From Cryobacterium glucosi (lineage in GTDB: Bacteria > Actinomycetota > Actinomycetes > Actinomycetales > Microbacteriaceae), in assembly GCF_004402235.1 (NCBI RefSeq), contig NZ_SOFS01000045.1:57574-121573 (forward strand): a stretch of DNA of 64,000 nucleotides, given 5' to 3'. Under the pieces are notes generated by a model. It searched no databases and had not been told where the DNA came from. It was given only the letters and a program-made list of their open reading frames with translations. The stretch's first letter is position 1. Each line of letters starts with the position of its first letter. This document shows positions 10,564 through 20,802 of this stretch, one piece after another. A program made the translations under genes and the position numbers.

Positions 10564-11679
10564 ATGGTCATGTCCGGCAGTGCAGAACGCATCGTCTTCG
10601 TGCACGACCGTCCCGGCGACGAGGCCTGGTTCACCGGCGGGACCATTGCCCGCCTGCGCGGCGATGACGCAGGGGTCGTCGTGCTCTTCGGCGCCCGGGC
10701 GCCGGGTGACACCGGTGACAGCACCTCGGGGGCGAGCTCCGATGTGCGTGCGGCACTCTCCGCACTCGGCGTCAGCGACTGGCGTGTCCTGCCCCCTTCG
10801 ACAGACCCCGCCGCGGCCGTGCGCGCCGTGCTCGACGAGGTCCGGGCGACGGCGATCGTGATCGGCGCCCGCAGCGAGCTGCTCCAGGCTGCTGCAGTGG
10901 ATGCCGCGCACGCCTCCCGGGTGCCGGTCTTCGTGAGTCGCGGGGTCACCGAGGCCATCGGGCAGCGGATCGTCGCGATCGACGTCAGCGACCACATTGA
11001 GCAGAAGCTCGCCGCCCTCTCCGCATACCCGGACCGCTGGACCGTTGACGGACGCGTCGTGACGGCCGTCCGTCCCGGGGACCCCGCCGGGTCGGTCACG
11101 GGAACCGAAACCTACCTGAGGGCCACACCGCCGCCGGCCGCGCCCGCAGGCCGGGCCGCGGCATCCGCCGTTCAGGCACCGCAGCCCGGAGCGGACCCGG
11201 AGGGCGCGGCGAAGCAGCCGTCCCCGGCGGACCCGGCGGACCCGACGGACCCGGCGGACCCGACGGACCCGGCGCCGGCCGGCGCCTTCGCGACCGGAGC
11301 GCTGCGCGCCGTCGCGAGCCTCTTCGCTCTCGCCGCCGGCGTGGTCTTCGGGGTGCTCGGCACGGTGGCGCACCAGGCCACACTCGTGCTCGGCCCCGTG
11401 ACCCTGCCCGTCGGCCTCGTTCTCGCGACACTGGCTGCGAGCGCCCTCCTCGTCGGCCTCCGGCTCGTGCTCGACGACCGGGTGGTCGTGCTCGCGTGCA
11501 CGATCGGCCTCGTCGGATCGATCTTCCTGTTGTCGCTCAAGAGCACGGGCGGTTCCGTGCTCGTGCCCGCCGGACTGGCCGGCACGCTGTGGACGGTGCT
11601 GCCGACCCTCGTCGCCTCGCTCGTGCTGGCCTGGCCGCGGCTCCCGCAGCGAAGGGGCCGGTCGGGCCAGGGCGCCTGA
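10564..11679 (+). CDS. Degenerate PIG-L/LmbE-like domain fused to a membrane domain
   Basis: About 371 residues. The first 170 resemble PIG-L/LmbE deacetylases, but the zinc motif AHPDDE is replaced by HDRPGDE, so metal-dependent deacetylation is doubtful. A Pro/Asp/Thr/Ala-rich linker with a 9-bp DNA repeat (11227-11271, five units) leads to a C-terminal half with about four hydrophobic segments (from about residue 245), ending in a basic tail. The ATG at 10564 follows GGGGAG at 10551; a GTG at 10531 is an alternative. It is divergent from the iron operon. The function is unknown. Confidence 0.72.
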   Translation: MVMSGSAERIVFVHDRPGDEAWFTGGTIARLRGDDAGVVVLFGARAPGDTGDSTSGASSDVRAALSALGVSDWRVLPPSTDPAAAVRAVLDEVRATAIVIGARSELLQAAAVDAAHASRVPVFVSRGVTEAIGQRIVAIDVSDHIEQKLAALSAYPDRWTVDGRVVTAVRPGDPAGSVTGTETYLRATPPPAAPAGRAAASAVQAPQPGADPEGAAKQPSPADPADPTDPADPTDPAPAGAFATGALRAVASLFALAAGVVFGVLGTVAHQATLVLGPVTLPVGLVLATLAASALLVGLRLVLDDRVVVLACTIGLVGSIFLLSLKSTGGSVLVPAGLAGTLWTVLPTLVASLVLAWPRLPQRRGRSGQGA

Positions 11680-11762
11680 GCCACGACGCCTGAGCCACGA
11701 CGCCTGACCCGGGGCGCTTGACCTAGACTGGACGTTCAGCTCGTGAAGGGAGCTCCCCGCTC

Positions 11763-12080
11763 GTGACCTATGTCATTGCCCTGCCGTGTGTCGACGTGAA
11801 AGACCGCGCCTGCGTGGACGAATGCCCGGTCGACTGCATTTACGAGGGCGACCGTTCCCTCTACATCCACCCGGACGAATGCGTCGACTGCGGCGCCTGC
11901 GAACCGGTCTGCCCCGTTGAGGCCATCTACTACGAGGACGACGTCCCCGAGCAGTGGGCCGAGTACTACAAGGCCAACGTCGAATTCTTCGATGACATCG
12001 GGTCTCCCGGCGGCGCCGCGAAGGTCGGCGTGATCCACAAGGACCACCCGATCATCGCCGTCCTGCCCCCGCAGGTCTGA
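11763..12080 (+). CDS. fdxA: Seven-iron ferredoxin FdxA
   Basis: A 105-residue electron carrier. Cysteines at 9, 17, 21 and 25 and a second set at 40, 43, 46 and 50 (CVDCGACEPVCP) fit a 3Fe-4S plus 4Fe-4S ferredoxin. GTG start with AAGGGAG upstream. It is 6 bases ahead of the aminotransferase gene, the common actinobacterial fdxA-dapC pair; the two are probably one transcript although no functional link is required. Confidence 0.95.
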   Translation: MTYVIALPCVDVKDRACVDECPVDCIYEGDRSLYIHPDECVDCGACEPVCPVEAIYYEDDVPEQWAEYYKANVEFFDDIGSPGGAAKVGVIHKDHPIIAVLPPQV

Positions 12081-12086
12081 CCGGTC

Positions 12087-13193
12087 GTGCTCAAGCCGCT
12101 CCCTGACTACCCGTGGGACCAGATGGCGCCGTTCGCGGCCCAGGCCCGCGCGCACGCCGACGGCATCGTCGACCTGTCGATCGGCTCGCCCGTCGATCCG
12201 ACCCCGGACGTCGTGCGCACCGCCCTCGTCGCGGCAACGGATGCCCACGCGTACCCGCAGACCGTCGGCACGCCTGAGCTGCAGGCCGCGATCGTCGACT
12301 GGTATGCGCGTCGTCGCGGGGTCGCCGGGCTGACGCCGGCCAACGTGCTCCCCACGATCGGTTCCAAGGAACTCGTCGCCCTCCTGCCCTTCATGCTCGG
12401 CCTCGGCGAGGGCGACACCGTCGTCCACCCGCTCGCGGCATACCCCACCTATGCGATCGGCGCCGCGATGGCCGGATGCGACGCGTTCGCCTCCGACGAC
12501 CCGGCCGCGTGGCCGGCAACGACGAAGCTCATCTGGCTGAACAGCCCGGGAAACCCCGATGGCCGCGTGCTGTCGGTGTCCGAGTTGCGTGCCGCCGTCG
12601 CGCGCGCACTGGACCTCGGGGCCGTCATCGTGTCCGATGAGTGTTACGCCGAGCTCGGCTGGGCGGGACCCTGGGCGTCCGAGCCGATTCCCAGCATCCT
12701 CGACCCGCGCGTGATCGGCACCGACCGGCGCAACGTGCTCGCGATCTACTCCCTCAGCAAGCAGTCCAACATGGCCGGCTACCGCGGCGCCTTCGCGGCC
12801 GGCTGCGCCGACGTGCTCGCCCGCGTGCTCACCGTGCGGAAGCACGCCGGCCTGATGCTCCCGCAGCCGCTCCAGGCCGCGATGGTGGCCGCCCTCGGCG
12901 ACGACTCCCACGTTGCGGCCCAGCGTGAACGGTACCGGGGCAGGCGAGCCGTGCTGCTGCCGGCGATCGAGGCCGCCGGGTACCGGATCGACAGGAGCGA
13001 GGCCGGCCTCTACCTGTGGGCGACGAAGGGGGTCGACTGCTGGCAGTCGATCGCCGAACTCGCCGGCCTCGGCATCCTCGCCGGACCGGGATCCTTCTAC
13101 GGGGACGGGTACCCGCAGCACGTTCGATTCTCGCTCACGGCGACGGATGAGCGCATCCACGCAGCCGCCGCTCGGCTCCGGTCGCTAGAGTAG
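12087..13193 (+). CDS. dapC: N-succinyldiaminopimelate aminotransferase DapC
   Basis: A 368-residue fold-type I, PLP-dependent aminotransferase that makes N-succinyl-LL-diaminopimelate in the succinylase branch of lysine and peptidoglycan precursor synthesis. Visible features are the N-terminal DLSIGSPVDPTP, the NSPGNPDG motif near residue 152 and the PLP lysine in YSLSKQSNMAGYRG near residue 229. The assignment as DapC rather than a general aspartate aminotransferase rests on its fdxA neighbour and on dapD and dapE close by. GTG start. Confidence 0.9.
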   Translation: MLKPLPDYPWDQMAPFAAQARAHADGIVDLSIGSPVDPTPDVVRTALVAATDAHAYPQTVGTPELQAAIVDWYARRRGVAGLTPANVLPTIGSKELVALLPFMLGLGEGDTVVHPLAAYPTYAIGAAMAGCDAFASDDPAAWPATTKLIWLNSPGNPDGRVLSVSELRAAVARALDLGAVIVSDECYAELGWAGPWASEPIPSILDPRVIGTDRRNVLAIYSLSKQSNMAGYRGAFAAGCADVLARVLTVRKHAGLMLPQPLQAAMVAALGDDSHVAAQRERYRGRRAVLLPAIEAAGYRIDRSEAGLYLWATKGVDCWQSIAELAGLGILAGPGSFYGDGYPQHVRFSLTATDERIHAAAARLRSLE

Positions 13194-13410
13194 CAACTGC
13201 CCACGGTGTACCCGGAGCGGGTAACATCGACATTCTTGTGGCACTCCTCCGGTGAAACTGCCGAAAGTTTGGCGGATGCAACAGTGGGTGGTGGGGCCGA
13301 TTAGGCTGTATCCGCTTGGACGTCTCTAGCCACACCGGTGTGCCATGGCGGCCACCCCCAGTCCGTAAGGCAGTGATTCAGTGACACTCAGTGATATTCA
13401 GGGAGGCGCC

Positions 13411-14721
<1,311 letters not shown>

Positions 14722-14740
14722 CTGCACACCCGCAGAACGA

Positions 14741-14776
14741 CGGATGCCCGGCACGCGATCGCGTGCCGGGCATCCG
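14741..14776. terminator. Perfect 36-base palindrome between gltA and dapD
   Basis: A 16-bp stem around GATC, perfect on both sides, 19 bases after gltA and 17 bases after the dapD stop. It can act as a terminator in both directions; CTTTCG follows on the plus side. Confidence 0.85.
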
Positions 14777-14793
14777 CTTTCGTCGGACCAGGG

Positions 14794-15774
14794 TCAGGCG
14801 TGCAACTGCTCGTTCAGGACGATGCCGTTCCCGCTGCGGGCGAGAACCTCGACGGCGCCCGACATCGAGTTGCGTCGGAAGAGCAGGTTCGGCACCCCGG
14901 ACAGCTCGACGGCCTTCATCGTCTGCATGCGGCCGTCCGCGGTGCGCGGCTGGTCGGGCAGGGATACCTTCGTGCCTGCCGTGACGTAGAGGCCGGCCTC
15001 GACGACGGAATCGTCGCCGATCGAGATGCCGATGCCGGAGTTCGCGCCGAGCAGGGCGCGTTCACCGATGCGCACGCGCTCGGTGCCGCCGCCGGACAGG
15101 GTGCCCATGATCGAGGCGCCGCCGCCGATGTCAGCGCCGTTGCCGACGACGACCCCCTGCGAAATGCGCCCCTCGACCATGGAGACGCCGAGGGTGCCCG
15201 CGTTGAAGTTCACGAAGCCCTCGTGCATGACCGTGGTGCCGGGGGAGAGGTAGGCGCCGAGGCGGACCCGCGAGGCGTCCGCGATCCGCACCCGGTCGGG
15301 GGTGACGTAGTTCAGCAGCGGCGGGAACTTGTCAACGCCGCTGGCCTGGATGCCCGCGCGCTGCAAGGCCGGGCGCAGCCGGTCGAAGTCGGCGGGCAGC
15401 ATCGGGCCGGCGTTCGTCCACACCACGACGGGCAGGTGGCCGAAGATGCCCTCGAGGTTGATGCTGTTGGGCCTGACGAGCAGGTGCGAGAGCAGGTGCA
15501 GCCGCAGGTAGGCATCCGCAGTGCCGGCCGGCGGCGCGGTGAGGTCGATCTCGATCGTCACGGTCTCGAGGCGCACGGCACGCCGCGGGTCCGCCCCGGC
15601 GAGTTCGGTGACCGAGGCGGGCACGATCCACCGGTCGCGGCCGGCGGGCAGCGAGCCGAGCAGGGGAGCGGGGAACCAGGTGTCGAGGACCGTGCCGTCC
15701 TCGGCGACGGTGGCCAGGCCGTAGCCCCAGGCGGTGGTGGGGACGGCGGACTGCGGGGACTCTGTCTCGGTCAT
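14794..15774 (-). CDS. dapD: Tetrahydrodipicolinate N-succinyltransferase DapD
   Basis: A 326-residue succinyl-CoA-dependent acyltransferase of the actinobacterial DapD type. The C-terminal half is a left-handed beta-helix of hexapeptide repeats (around [20 protein letters not shown]), preceded by the conserved segment [13 protein letters not shown]. It supplies the substrate of DapC. It is divergent from dapE with a 17-base gap, so the two promoters must overlap or lie inside the neighbouring gene; the messages may be leaderless. Confidence 0.94.
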   Translation of the reverse strand: MTETESPQSAVPTTAWGYGLATVAEDGTVLDTWFPAPLLGSLPAGRDRWIVPASVTELAGADPRRAVRLETVTIEIDLTAPPAGTADAYLRLHLLSHLLVRPNSINLEGIFGHLPVVVWTNAGPMLPADFDRLRPALQRAGIQASGVDKFPPLLNYVTPDRVRIADASRVRLGAYLSPGTTVMHEGFVNFNAGTLGVSMVEGRISQGVVVGNGADIGGGASIMGTLSGGGTERVRIGERALLGANSGIGISIGDDSVVEAGLYVTAGTKVSLPDQPRTADGRMQTMKAVELSGVPNLLFRRNSMSGAVEVLARSGNGIVLNEQLHA

Positions 15775-15791
15775 TCCTCTAGATTAGTAGG

Positions 15792-16976
15792 GTGCCTTCG
15801 ACCCCCCAGCCCGTGTCCGTGCCCGCATCCCCGCCGGTGAACCCGTACGTGAACCCCGCACCGGATGCAGCGGGCGCCCGCCGCGCCGGCCAGCTCGACC
15901 TCGCCGCGTCCTCCGTTTCGATCACGCAGGCGATCTGCGACATCGAGTCCGTCTCCGGTGATGAGACCCCCCTCGCGGACGCCGTCGAGCAGGCGCTCAC
16001 CGGATTCGCGCACCTCGAGGTCATCCGCGACGGTGACACGGTCGTCGCGCGCACCCGCCTCGGCCGCGACCGGCGGGTCATCATCGCCGGCCACCTCGAC
16101 ACCGTCCCGGTCAACGACAACCTGCCGACCCGGTTCGAGACCGTCGACGGCGTCGAGCACCTGTGGGGCCGCGGCACGGTGGACATGAAGGCCGGCGTCG
16201 CCGTTCAGCTGAAGCTCGCCGCCGAGCTCACAGACCCCGGCCTCGACGTGACCTGGATGTGGTACGACCACGAGGAGGTCTCCGACGAGCTCAACGGCCT
16301 CGGCCGGCTCGCCCGGAACCGCCCCGACCTCTTCGAGGGCGACTTCGCCATCCTCGGCGAACCCAGCAACGGCCAGGTCGAGGGCGGCTGCAACGGCAAC
16401 CTGCGGTTCGAGGTGCGCACCCACGGGCTGCGCGCGCACTCCGCCCGCAGCTGGGTGGGCGAGAACGCCATCCACAAGGCCGCCCCGATCCTCGCCATCC
16501 TCGCCGGCTACGAGCCTCGCGCCGTCGAGGTCGAGGGCCTCGTCTACCGGGAGGGCCTGAACGCCGTCGGGATCAGCGGCGGCATCGCCGGCAACGTCAT
16601 CCCCGACGAGTGCATGGTGCACATCAACTACCGCTTCGCCCCGAGCCGCAGCTCCGCGGAGGCCCTCGAGCACGTGCGCGAACTGTTCGCCGGGTACGAG
16701 ATCACCGTCGTCGACCGCGCGGAGGGCGCACGCCCGGGACTCGACGCCCCGCTCGCGCAGGAATTCCTCGCCTTCGTCGGAGCCGAAGCCCGGCCCAAGT
16801 ACGGCTGGACGGACGTCGCCCGGTTCTCCGCCCTCGGCATCCCTGCCGTCAACTACGGGCCCGGCGACCCGCTCAAGGCCCACGCCGACGACGAGCGCGT
16901 CGCCGTGCACCAGATCACGGACTGCGAGGTCGCCCTCCGGTCCTGGCTGACCGCCACCCCGGGCCGGAAGCTCTAG
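15792..16976 (+). CDS. dapE: Succinyl-diaminopimelate desuccinylase DapE
   Basis: A 394-residue M20 metallopeptidase-family enzyme giving LL-diaminopimelate. Metal and catalytic motifs are visible: GHLDTVPVND, GRGTVDMKAG, DHEEV (general base), LGEPSNG and the C-terminal HADDE. The GTG at 15792 has no clear ribosome site; several GTG codons follow, so the true start could be up to about 12 residues later. It is divergent from dapD. A membrane protein gene begins 2 bases after the stop. Confidence 0.93.
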   Translation: MPSTPQPVSVPASPPVNPYVNPAPDAAGARRAGQLDLAASSVSITQAICDIESVSGDETPLADAVEQALTGFAHLEVIRDGDTVVARTRLGRDRRVIIAGHLDTVPVNDNLPTRFETVDGVEHLWGRGTVDMKAGVAVQLKLAAELTDPGLDVTWMWYDHEEVSDELNGLGRLARNRPDLFEGDFAILGEPSNGQVEGGCNGNLRFEVRTHGLRAHSARSWVGENAIHKAAPILAILAGYEPRAVEVEGLVYREGLNAVGISGGIAGNVIPDECMVHINYRFAPSRSSAEALEHVRELFAGYEITVVDRAEGARPGLDAPLAQEFLAFVGAEARPKYGWTDVARFSALGIPAVNYGPGDPLKAHADDERVAVHQITDCEVALRSWLTATPGRKL

Positions 16977-16978
16977 CC

Positions 16979-18274
16979 GTGGCCGCGGAGGCCCCGCCTC
17001 GTCCTCCGAGGGGGAGACCGCCGCGCTCGCTGCGCGGGACGTCGCCAACGCCGCGGGTCCCGCCGTCCCAGGCGGCGCAGCGGATGCTGCCGGCCCGCTG
17101 GCGGGCCCGCGCCCGGCTGGCCCCGTGGTGGGCCGGTGTCGCCGGCATCTGGGTGCTGTCCCGCGTTGTGACGACCACCCTCGTCCTGATCCTGGCGCGC
17201 GTCCAGGGCGCGAACCCGTGGACCGGCGCCAGCCCGGGGTACTTCGACTTCGCCAACATCTGGGACGCCCGCTGGTACAACATCGTCGCCGTGTCCGGCT
17301 ACCCGGCGGTGCTGCCCGTCACGAGCACCGGCCACATCGGCGAGAACGCGTGGGCGTTCCTGCCCGGTTACCCCGCCGTCGTGCGCGTCCTGATGTTCCT
17401 CACAGGGGCGCCGTGGGCGCCGGCCGCCGTGGTCGTCTCGCTCGCCTTCAGCCTCGGGGCCACCCTGGTCTTCTACCGGCTGATGCTGCGCGTCCAGGGC
17501 CGCGGCACCGCACTGTTCGCCGTCGTGCTGTTCTGCGTCGCGCCCCTGACCCCGATCCTGCAGTTCGGCTACGCCGAGGCGATGTACCTCTTCTTCCTCA
17601 CCCTCGCCCTCCTGCTGCTCCTCGAACGGCGCTACGTGCTGCTGTTCCCCGTGGTCGCGGTGATGGCGTTCACCCGGCCGAGCGGCCTCGCCTTCGCCCT
17701 CGCACTCGGGTTCCACATCGTGCATCGCTGGCTGACCCGTCGCAGCGACCCGTTCCCAGCGGCAGAACGCCTCACCGCTGCATCCGTCACCGTCTTCAGC
17801 GCCCTCAGCGGCTTCGCCTGGCCGCTCATCGCCTGGATCGCGACCGGCTCGGCGACCGCATACACCGACACCGAGCTCGCCTGGCGGTCCTCGTACATCG
17901 GTTACCAGGAACTCGTGCCCTTCACAGCCTGGTTCCAGGGCGGGATCTGGTGGCTCGGCACACCGCTCGGCATCGTCGTGGTGCTCGCGCTCGTCGTCGG
18001 CTTCGCCGTCCTGCTGTTCACTCCCGCGGTCCGCCGGCTCGGCGTGGACCTGAGATTCTGGCTCGCCGCATACGGGCTCTACCTCTTCGCGGTCTTCTTC
18101 CCGCAATCGAGCACCTTCCGGCTGCTGATGCCGATGTTCCCGGTGCTCGGCGCGATCGCGCAGCCGAAACGGCTCTGGTACCGGATCGGGATCGTGGTGC
18201 TGTGCGTCCTCGGCCAGTGGGGGTGGCTGCTGATCTGCTGGGGCGTCGACGGTAAGGACTGGACGCCGCCCTAA
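16979..18274 (+). CDS. Polytopic PIG-V/Gpi18-like mannosyltransferase
   Basis: A membrane protein of about 431 residues with a proline/arginine-rich cytosolic N-terminus and roughly nine to ten hydrophobic segments. After the first segment the loop reads FANIWDARWYNIVAVSGY, the acidic WDxxWY loop of PIG-V-like GT-C mannosyltransferases, and GFAWPL, GYAEAMY and FRLLMP also fit. It probably transfers a mannose from a polyprenyl donor on the outer membrane face; the acceptor is unknown. GTG at 16979, nearly abutting dapE, suggests co-transcription. Confidence 0.82.
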   Translation: MAAEAPPRPPRGRPPRSLRGTSPTPRVPPSQAAQRMLPARWRARARLAPWWAGVAGIWVLSRVVTTTLVLILARVQGANPWTGASPGYFDFANIWDARWYNIVAVSGYPAVLPVTSTGHIGENAWAFLPGYPAVVRVLMFLTGAPWAPAAVVVSLAFSLGATLVFYRLMLRVQGRGTALFAVVLFCVAPLTPILQFGYAEAMYLFFLTLALLLLLERRYVLLFPVVAVMAFTRPSGLAFALALGFHIVHRWLTRRSDPFPAAERLTAASVTVFSALSGFAWPLIAWIATGSATAYTDTELAWRSSYIGYQELVPFTAWFQGGIWWLGTPLGIVVVLALVVGFAVLLFTPAVRRLGVDLRFWLAAYGLYLFAVFFPQSSTFRLLMPMFPVLGAIAQPKRLWYRIGIVVLCVLGQWGWLLICWGVDGKDWTPP

Positions 18275-18378
18275 CCGTGCGCGACCGCCTTCGTTACCCG
18301 CCCGGACCTCGTGAATTTTCGTCTCGGGCCGCGATGGTCGATAATAGAAGTTCAGACGAATGAGTGGAAGGGGAGTTC

Positions 18379-18555
18379 ATGGCGGCCATGAAGCCACGGA
18401 CCGGAGACGGGCCAATGGAGGCTGTAAAGGAGGGGCGCCTGATCATTGTGCGTGTTCCGCTCGAGGGCGGAGGACGACTCGTCGTCTCTGTGAACGACGC
18501 GGAAGCCAAGGAGCTTCACGATGCACTCGCCGGCGTAGTACGCCCGGTTGCCTAG
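18379..18555 (+). CDS. DUF3117 family protein
   Basis: A 58-residue actinobacterial protein, MAAMKPRTGDGPMEAVKEGR at its start, which is the highly conserved DUF3117 sequence. The function is unknown. The ATG at 18379 has GGAAGGGGA upstream; a GTG at 18364 is less likely. It is followed by an intrinsic terminator and heads the methyltransferase-tatB-mrp stretch, as in other actinobacteria. Confidence 0.92.
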   Translation: MAAMKPRTGDGPMEAVKEGRLIIVRVPLEGGGRLVVSVNDAEAKELHDALAGVVRPVA

Positions 18556-18598
18556 CGTCGGAGATCACGTCTCCACCTCGTAACCGAGGAGAATTACG

Positions 18599-18636
18599 GA
18601 TCGGCCGTGCAGCCCTGCTGCACGGCCGATCTTTTT
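18599..18636 (+). terminator. Intrinsic terminator after the DUF3117 gene
   Basis: A perfect 14-bp stem (18599-18612 with 18618-18631), 5-base loop and TTTTT at 18632-18636. It lies between convergent genes. Confidence 0.93.
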
Positions 18637-18648
18637 CGTGCCGTTGCG

Positions 18649-19281
18649 CTACGCGCGGAGCTTGGTGATCTGCAGCAGGCCGTCGCCGACGGGCGACAGG
18701 GCGCTGATCACGGCGGTCGAGCCGCTGATCTCGCTCAGCAGGGTGCGGAAGCCGGTGGCGACCTCGTCGCGCTGCGCCGGGTTCGCGACGCGGCCGCGCC
18801 AGAGGGCGTGGGCCACGAGCACGGTTCCGCCCGGCCGGGCCAGCCGCAGCCCGTGCTCGACGTATTCGATGACCGACTGCGGGTCGGCGTCGATGAAGAC
18901 GATGTCGTACGAGTTCTCGTTCATCCGGGGGAGGACATCCGCTGCCTTGCCCGTGATCAGCCGTACCCGGTTCGCCGGGATCTTCGCCTCCGTGAACAGG
19001 GCGCGGGCGTGCTGCTGGTGGTCGACCTCGGTGTCGATCGAGGTGAGGGTCGCCCCTGGCGCCCCGGTCAGGAGCCAGATGCCGGAGACGCCGGCCCCCG
19101 TGCCGACCTCGAGGATGCTGCGTGCTCCGGTCGCTGCGGCGATCACGGCCGACTGGGCACCGACCGCCGGGGAGATCGCGTCGATGCCGAGCTCGAGCGA
19201 CTGCTGGCGCGCCCGGATGACGGCCTCGCTCTCAACGACAGAGTCGTCGGAAAACTTCCAGTTCAAATCTTTGTCAGACAC
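18649..19281 (-). CDS. SAM-dependent O-methyltransferase
   Basis: A 210-residue class I methyltransferase of the caffeoyl-CoA/catechol O-methyltransferase-like family. SAM motif I is ILEVGTGAGVSG near residue 57 and the acidic metal-site segment is VFIDADPQSVIEY near residue 128. The acceptor is unknown. The position beside DUF3117 and tatB matches the location of the mycobacterial homologue. It is divergent from tatB. Confidence 0.9.
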   Translation of the reverse strand: MSDKDLNWKFSDDSVVESEAVIRARQQSLELGIDAISPAVGAQSAVIAAATGARSILEVGTGAGVSGIWLLTGAPGATLTSIDTEVDHQQHARALFTEAKIPANRVRLITGKAADVLPRMNENSYDIVFIDADPQSVIEYVEHGLRLARPGGTVLVAHALWRGRVANPAQRDEVATGFRTLLSEISGSTAVISALSPVGDGLLQITKLRA

Positions 19282-19366
19282 GGTGCAACTCCAGTTTTGT
19301 ATGGGTCCAGCTTAAGGGGGCTCCCCGCCGGTCGGCGGAGGCCCCGCCGCGCGTTATCCTCAACCT

Positions 19367-19756
19367 ATGCTTGGTTTGACGTTCGAGAAGCTCCTCCTGG
19401 TCGGGATCGTCGCCGTCTTCCTGCTCGGACCCGAGAAGCTTCCCCACTACGCGGCCCAGCTCGCCCGGCTCGTCCGGCAGCTCCGGGACCTGGCCAACGG
19501 CGCCAAGGAACGCATGCGCGACGAGATGGGCCCCGAATTCGACGACGTCGACTGGAAGAAGCTCGACCCGCGGCAGTACGACCCGCGCCGGATCATCCGT
19601 GAGGCCCTCATCGAGGATGAACCGGTCAAGGAGCAGTCCGCCGTCGTGTCCCGGGTGTCGCCGAACCCGAACGGCGCATACCTGTCCAGGAAGCGGGCGA
19701 AGGAGAACGCCCTCGCGCCGGCGGAACCCGCTCCGTTCGACTCGGAGGCCACGTAG
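19367..19756 (+). CDS. tatB: Sec-independent translocase component TatB
   Basis: A 129-residue twin-arginine translocase subunit. One N-terminal transmembrane segment is followed by the Gly-Pro hinge LLGPEKLP and a long amphipathic helix (QLARLVRQLRDLAN...), then a polar tail. The length and acidic tail favour TatB over TatA. It would help export Tat clients such as the EfeB encoded in this window. Confidence 0.93.
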   Translation: MLGLTFEKLLLVGIVAVFLLGPEKLPHYAAQLARLVRQLRDLANGAKERMRDEMGPEFDDVDWKKLDPRQYDPRRIIREALIEDEPVKEQSAVVSRVSPNPNGAYLSRKRAKENALAPAEPAPFDSEAT

Positions 19757-19780
19757 CAGCACCCGACAACGGCCGTCCGC

Positions 19781-20680
19781 TCAGGCACGGGCCGGCACGG
19801 GCCGTTCGGCGCCGAGCTGCGCCGCGAGAGCGTTCGCCGATGCGCGCAACCGCAGCGTGAGCGCGCCGAGTTCGGCTGTCCCCCACTCCCCGATCACGGC
19901 GACACCGAGGGCGGCGATCACGCCGGGCGCCCGCACCGGGACCGCGAGGCACGCGTTGCCGTGGGCCGCTCCCTGGTGCGTGCCGCGGGCATCCGCCGGG
20001 CGGGGGAGCGTGACCGTGCCATAGAGGTGCGTTGCCGTGTGTGTGCCGGCGGGCGTGCCCGCGTTCGTCACGCTCGCCGGGCCTGCCAGGTGCGCAGCGT
20101 TCGAACCGTTTGCGGCGTATGCGGCATGGGCAGCGTGCGCGGCGGGGATGCCACGGGCGTCTGGAGCCCCCGGCGCGGCGTGGGCCCCCGGCGGACGGCC
20201 GTGCGCGGCGAGGAAGTCGGCGCGCTGCTCGCGGCTGAGCTGGGAGAGGATCTGGCGGCCGAGTGCGGAGGCGTACGGGCTGGCGCTGAGCCCTGTCCAC
20301 GGCTCGGATCTCGGGGTGCCCGCGGCGTCGACGATGTCGATGAGGCCCACCCTCCCGTCGCTGAAGCGCGCGAGGTACGCCGTCGCGCCGTTCTCCCCGG
20401 CAACCTGGCGGAGGGTGTGGCGCACCCGGGCGAGAAAGACGCCGGCGTCTGCGTCGCGGAGGCTCGGGAACCGGAGCCCGAGGACGAGGCCGTCGGGCTC
20501 CGTGCCGAGATAGCCCTCGTGCACGAGGGTCCTGGTCAGGTTGTACGCCGTGCCGAGGCTGAGCCCCGAGGCCTGGGCGACCGCCTTGACGGGCATCGGC
20601 CGGGGGGCGCCCGAGACGATGTCAACGATCCTCAGGGCGCGCTGGACCGAGGAAATGAGGGTGCGGTGTTCCAGCGCCAT
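19781..20680 (-). CDS. IclR-family transcriptional regulator with Ala/His-rich insert
   Basis: A 299-residue regulator. The N-terminal winged helix-turn-helix (about residues 10-65, containing VAQASGLSLGTAYNLTRTL) is followed by an IclR effector domain ending near AVPVRAPG. The domain is split by an insert of about 59 residues (161-219) rich in Ala, His, Gly and Thr. The ATG at 20680 has TAGGAG upstream; a longer frame to 20824 would run into ppk2. The ligand is unknown; the divergent neighbour ppk2 is a candidate target. Confidence 0.85.
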   Translation of the reverse strand: MALEHRTLISSVQRALRIVDIVSGAPRPMPVKAVAQASGLSLGTAYNLTRTLVHEGYLGTEPDGLVLGLRFPSLRDADAGVFLARVRHTLRQVAGENGATAYLARFSDGRVGLIDIVDAAGTPRSEPWTGLSASPYASALGRQILSQLSREQRADFLAAHGRPPGAHAAPGAPDARGIPAAHAAHAAYAANGSNAAHLAGPASVTNAGTPAGTHTATHLYGTVTLPRPADARGTHQGAAHGNACLAVPVRAPGVIAALGVAVIGEWGTAELGALTLRLRASANALAAQLGAERPVPARA

Positions 20681-20802
20681 CCCGCTCCTAACCTGTCGCC
20701 CGCGACTGTTCGGAACAGGATAGACAGACTCGCCCGCGCCGGATAGAGCCATCCGGGTCGTTCTGGCTCCTAGGCTGTCATCACGCGAACGAAAGGTCGG
20801 GG

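Noticed and set aside
10428..11099. N-terminal extension of the second efeU
   Set aside because: It would overlap the PIG-L-like gene and the iron box, and it has no resemblance to FTR1 proteins. The GTG at 10427 restores the family start.
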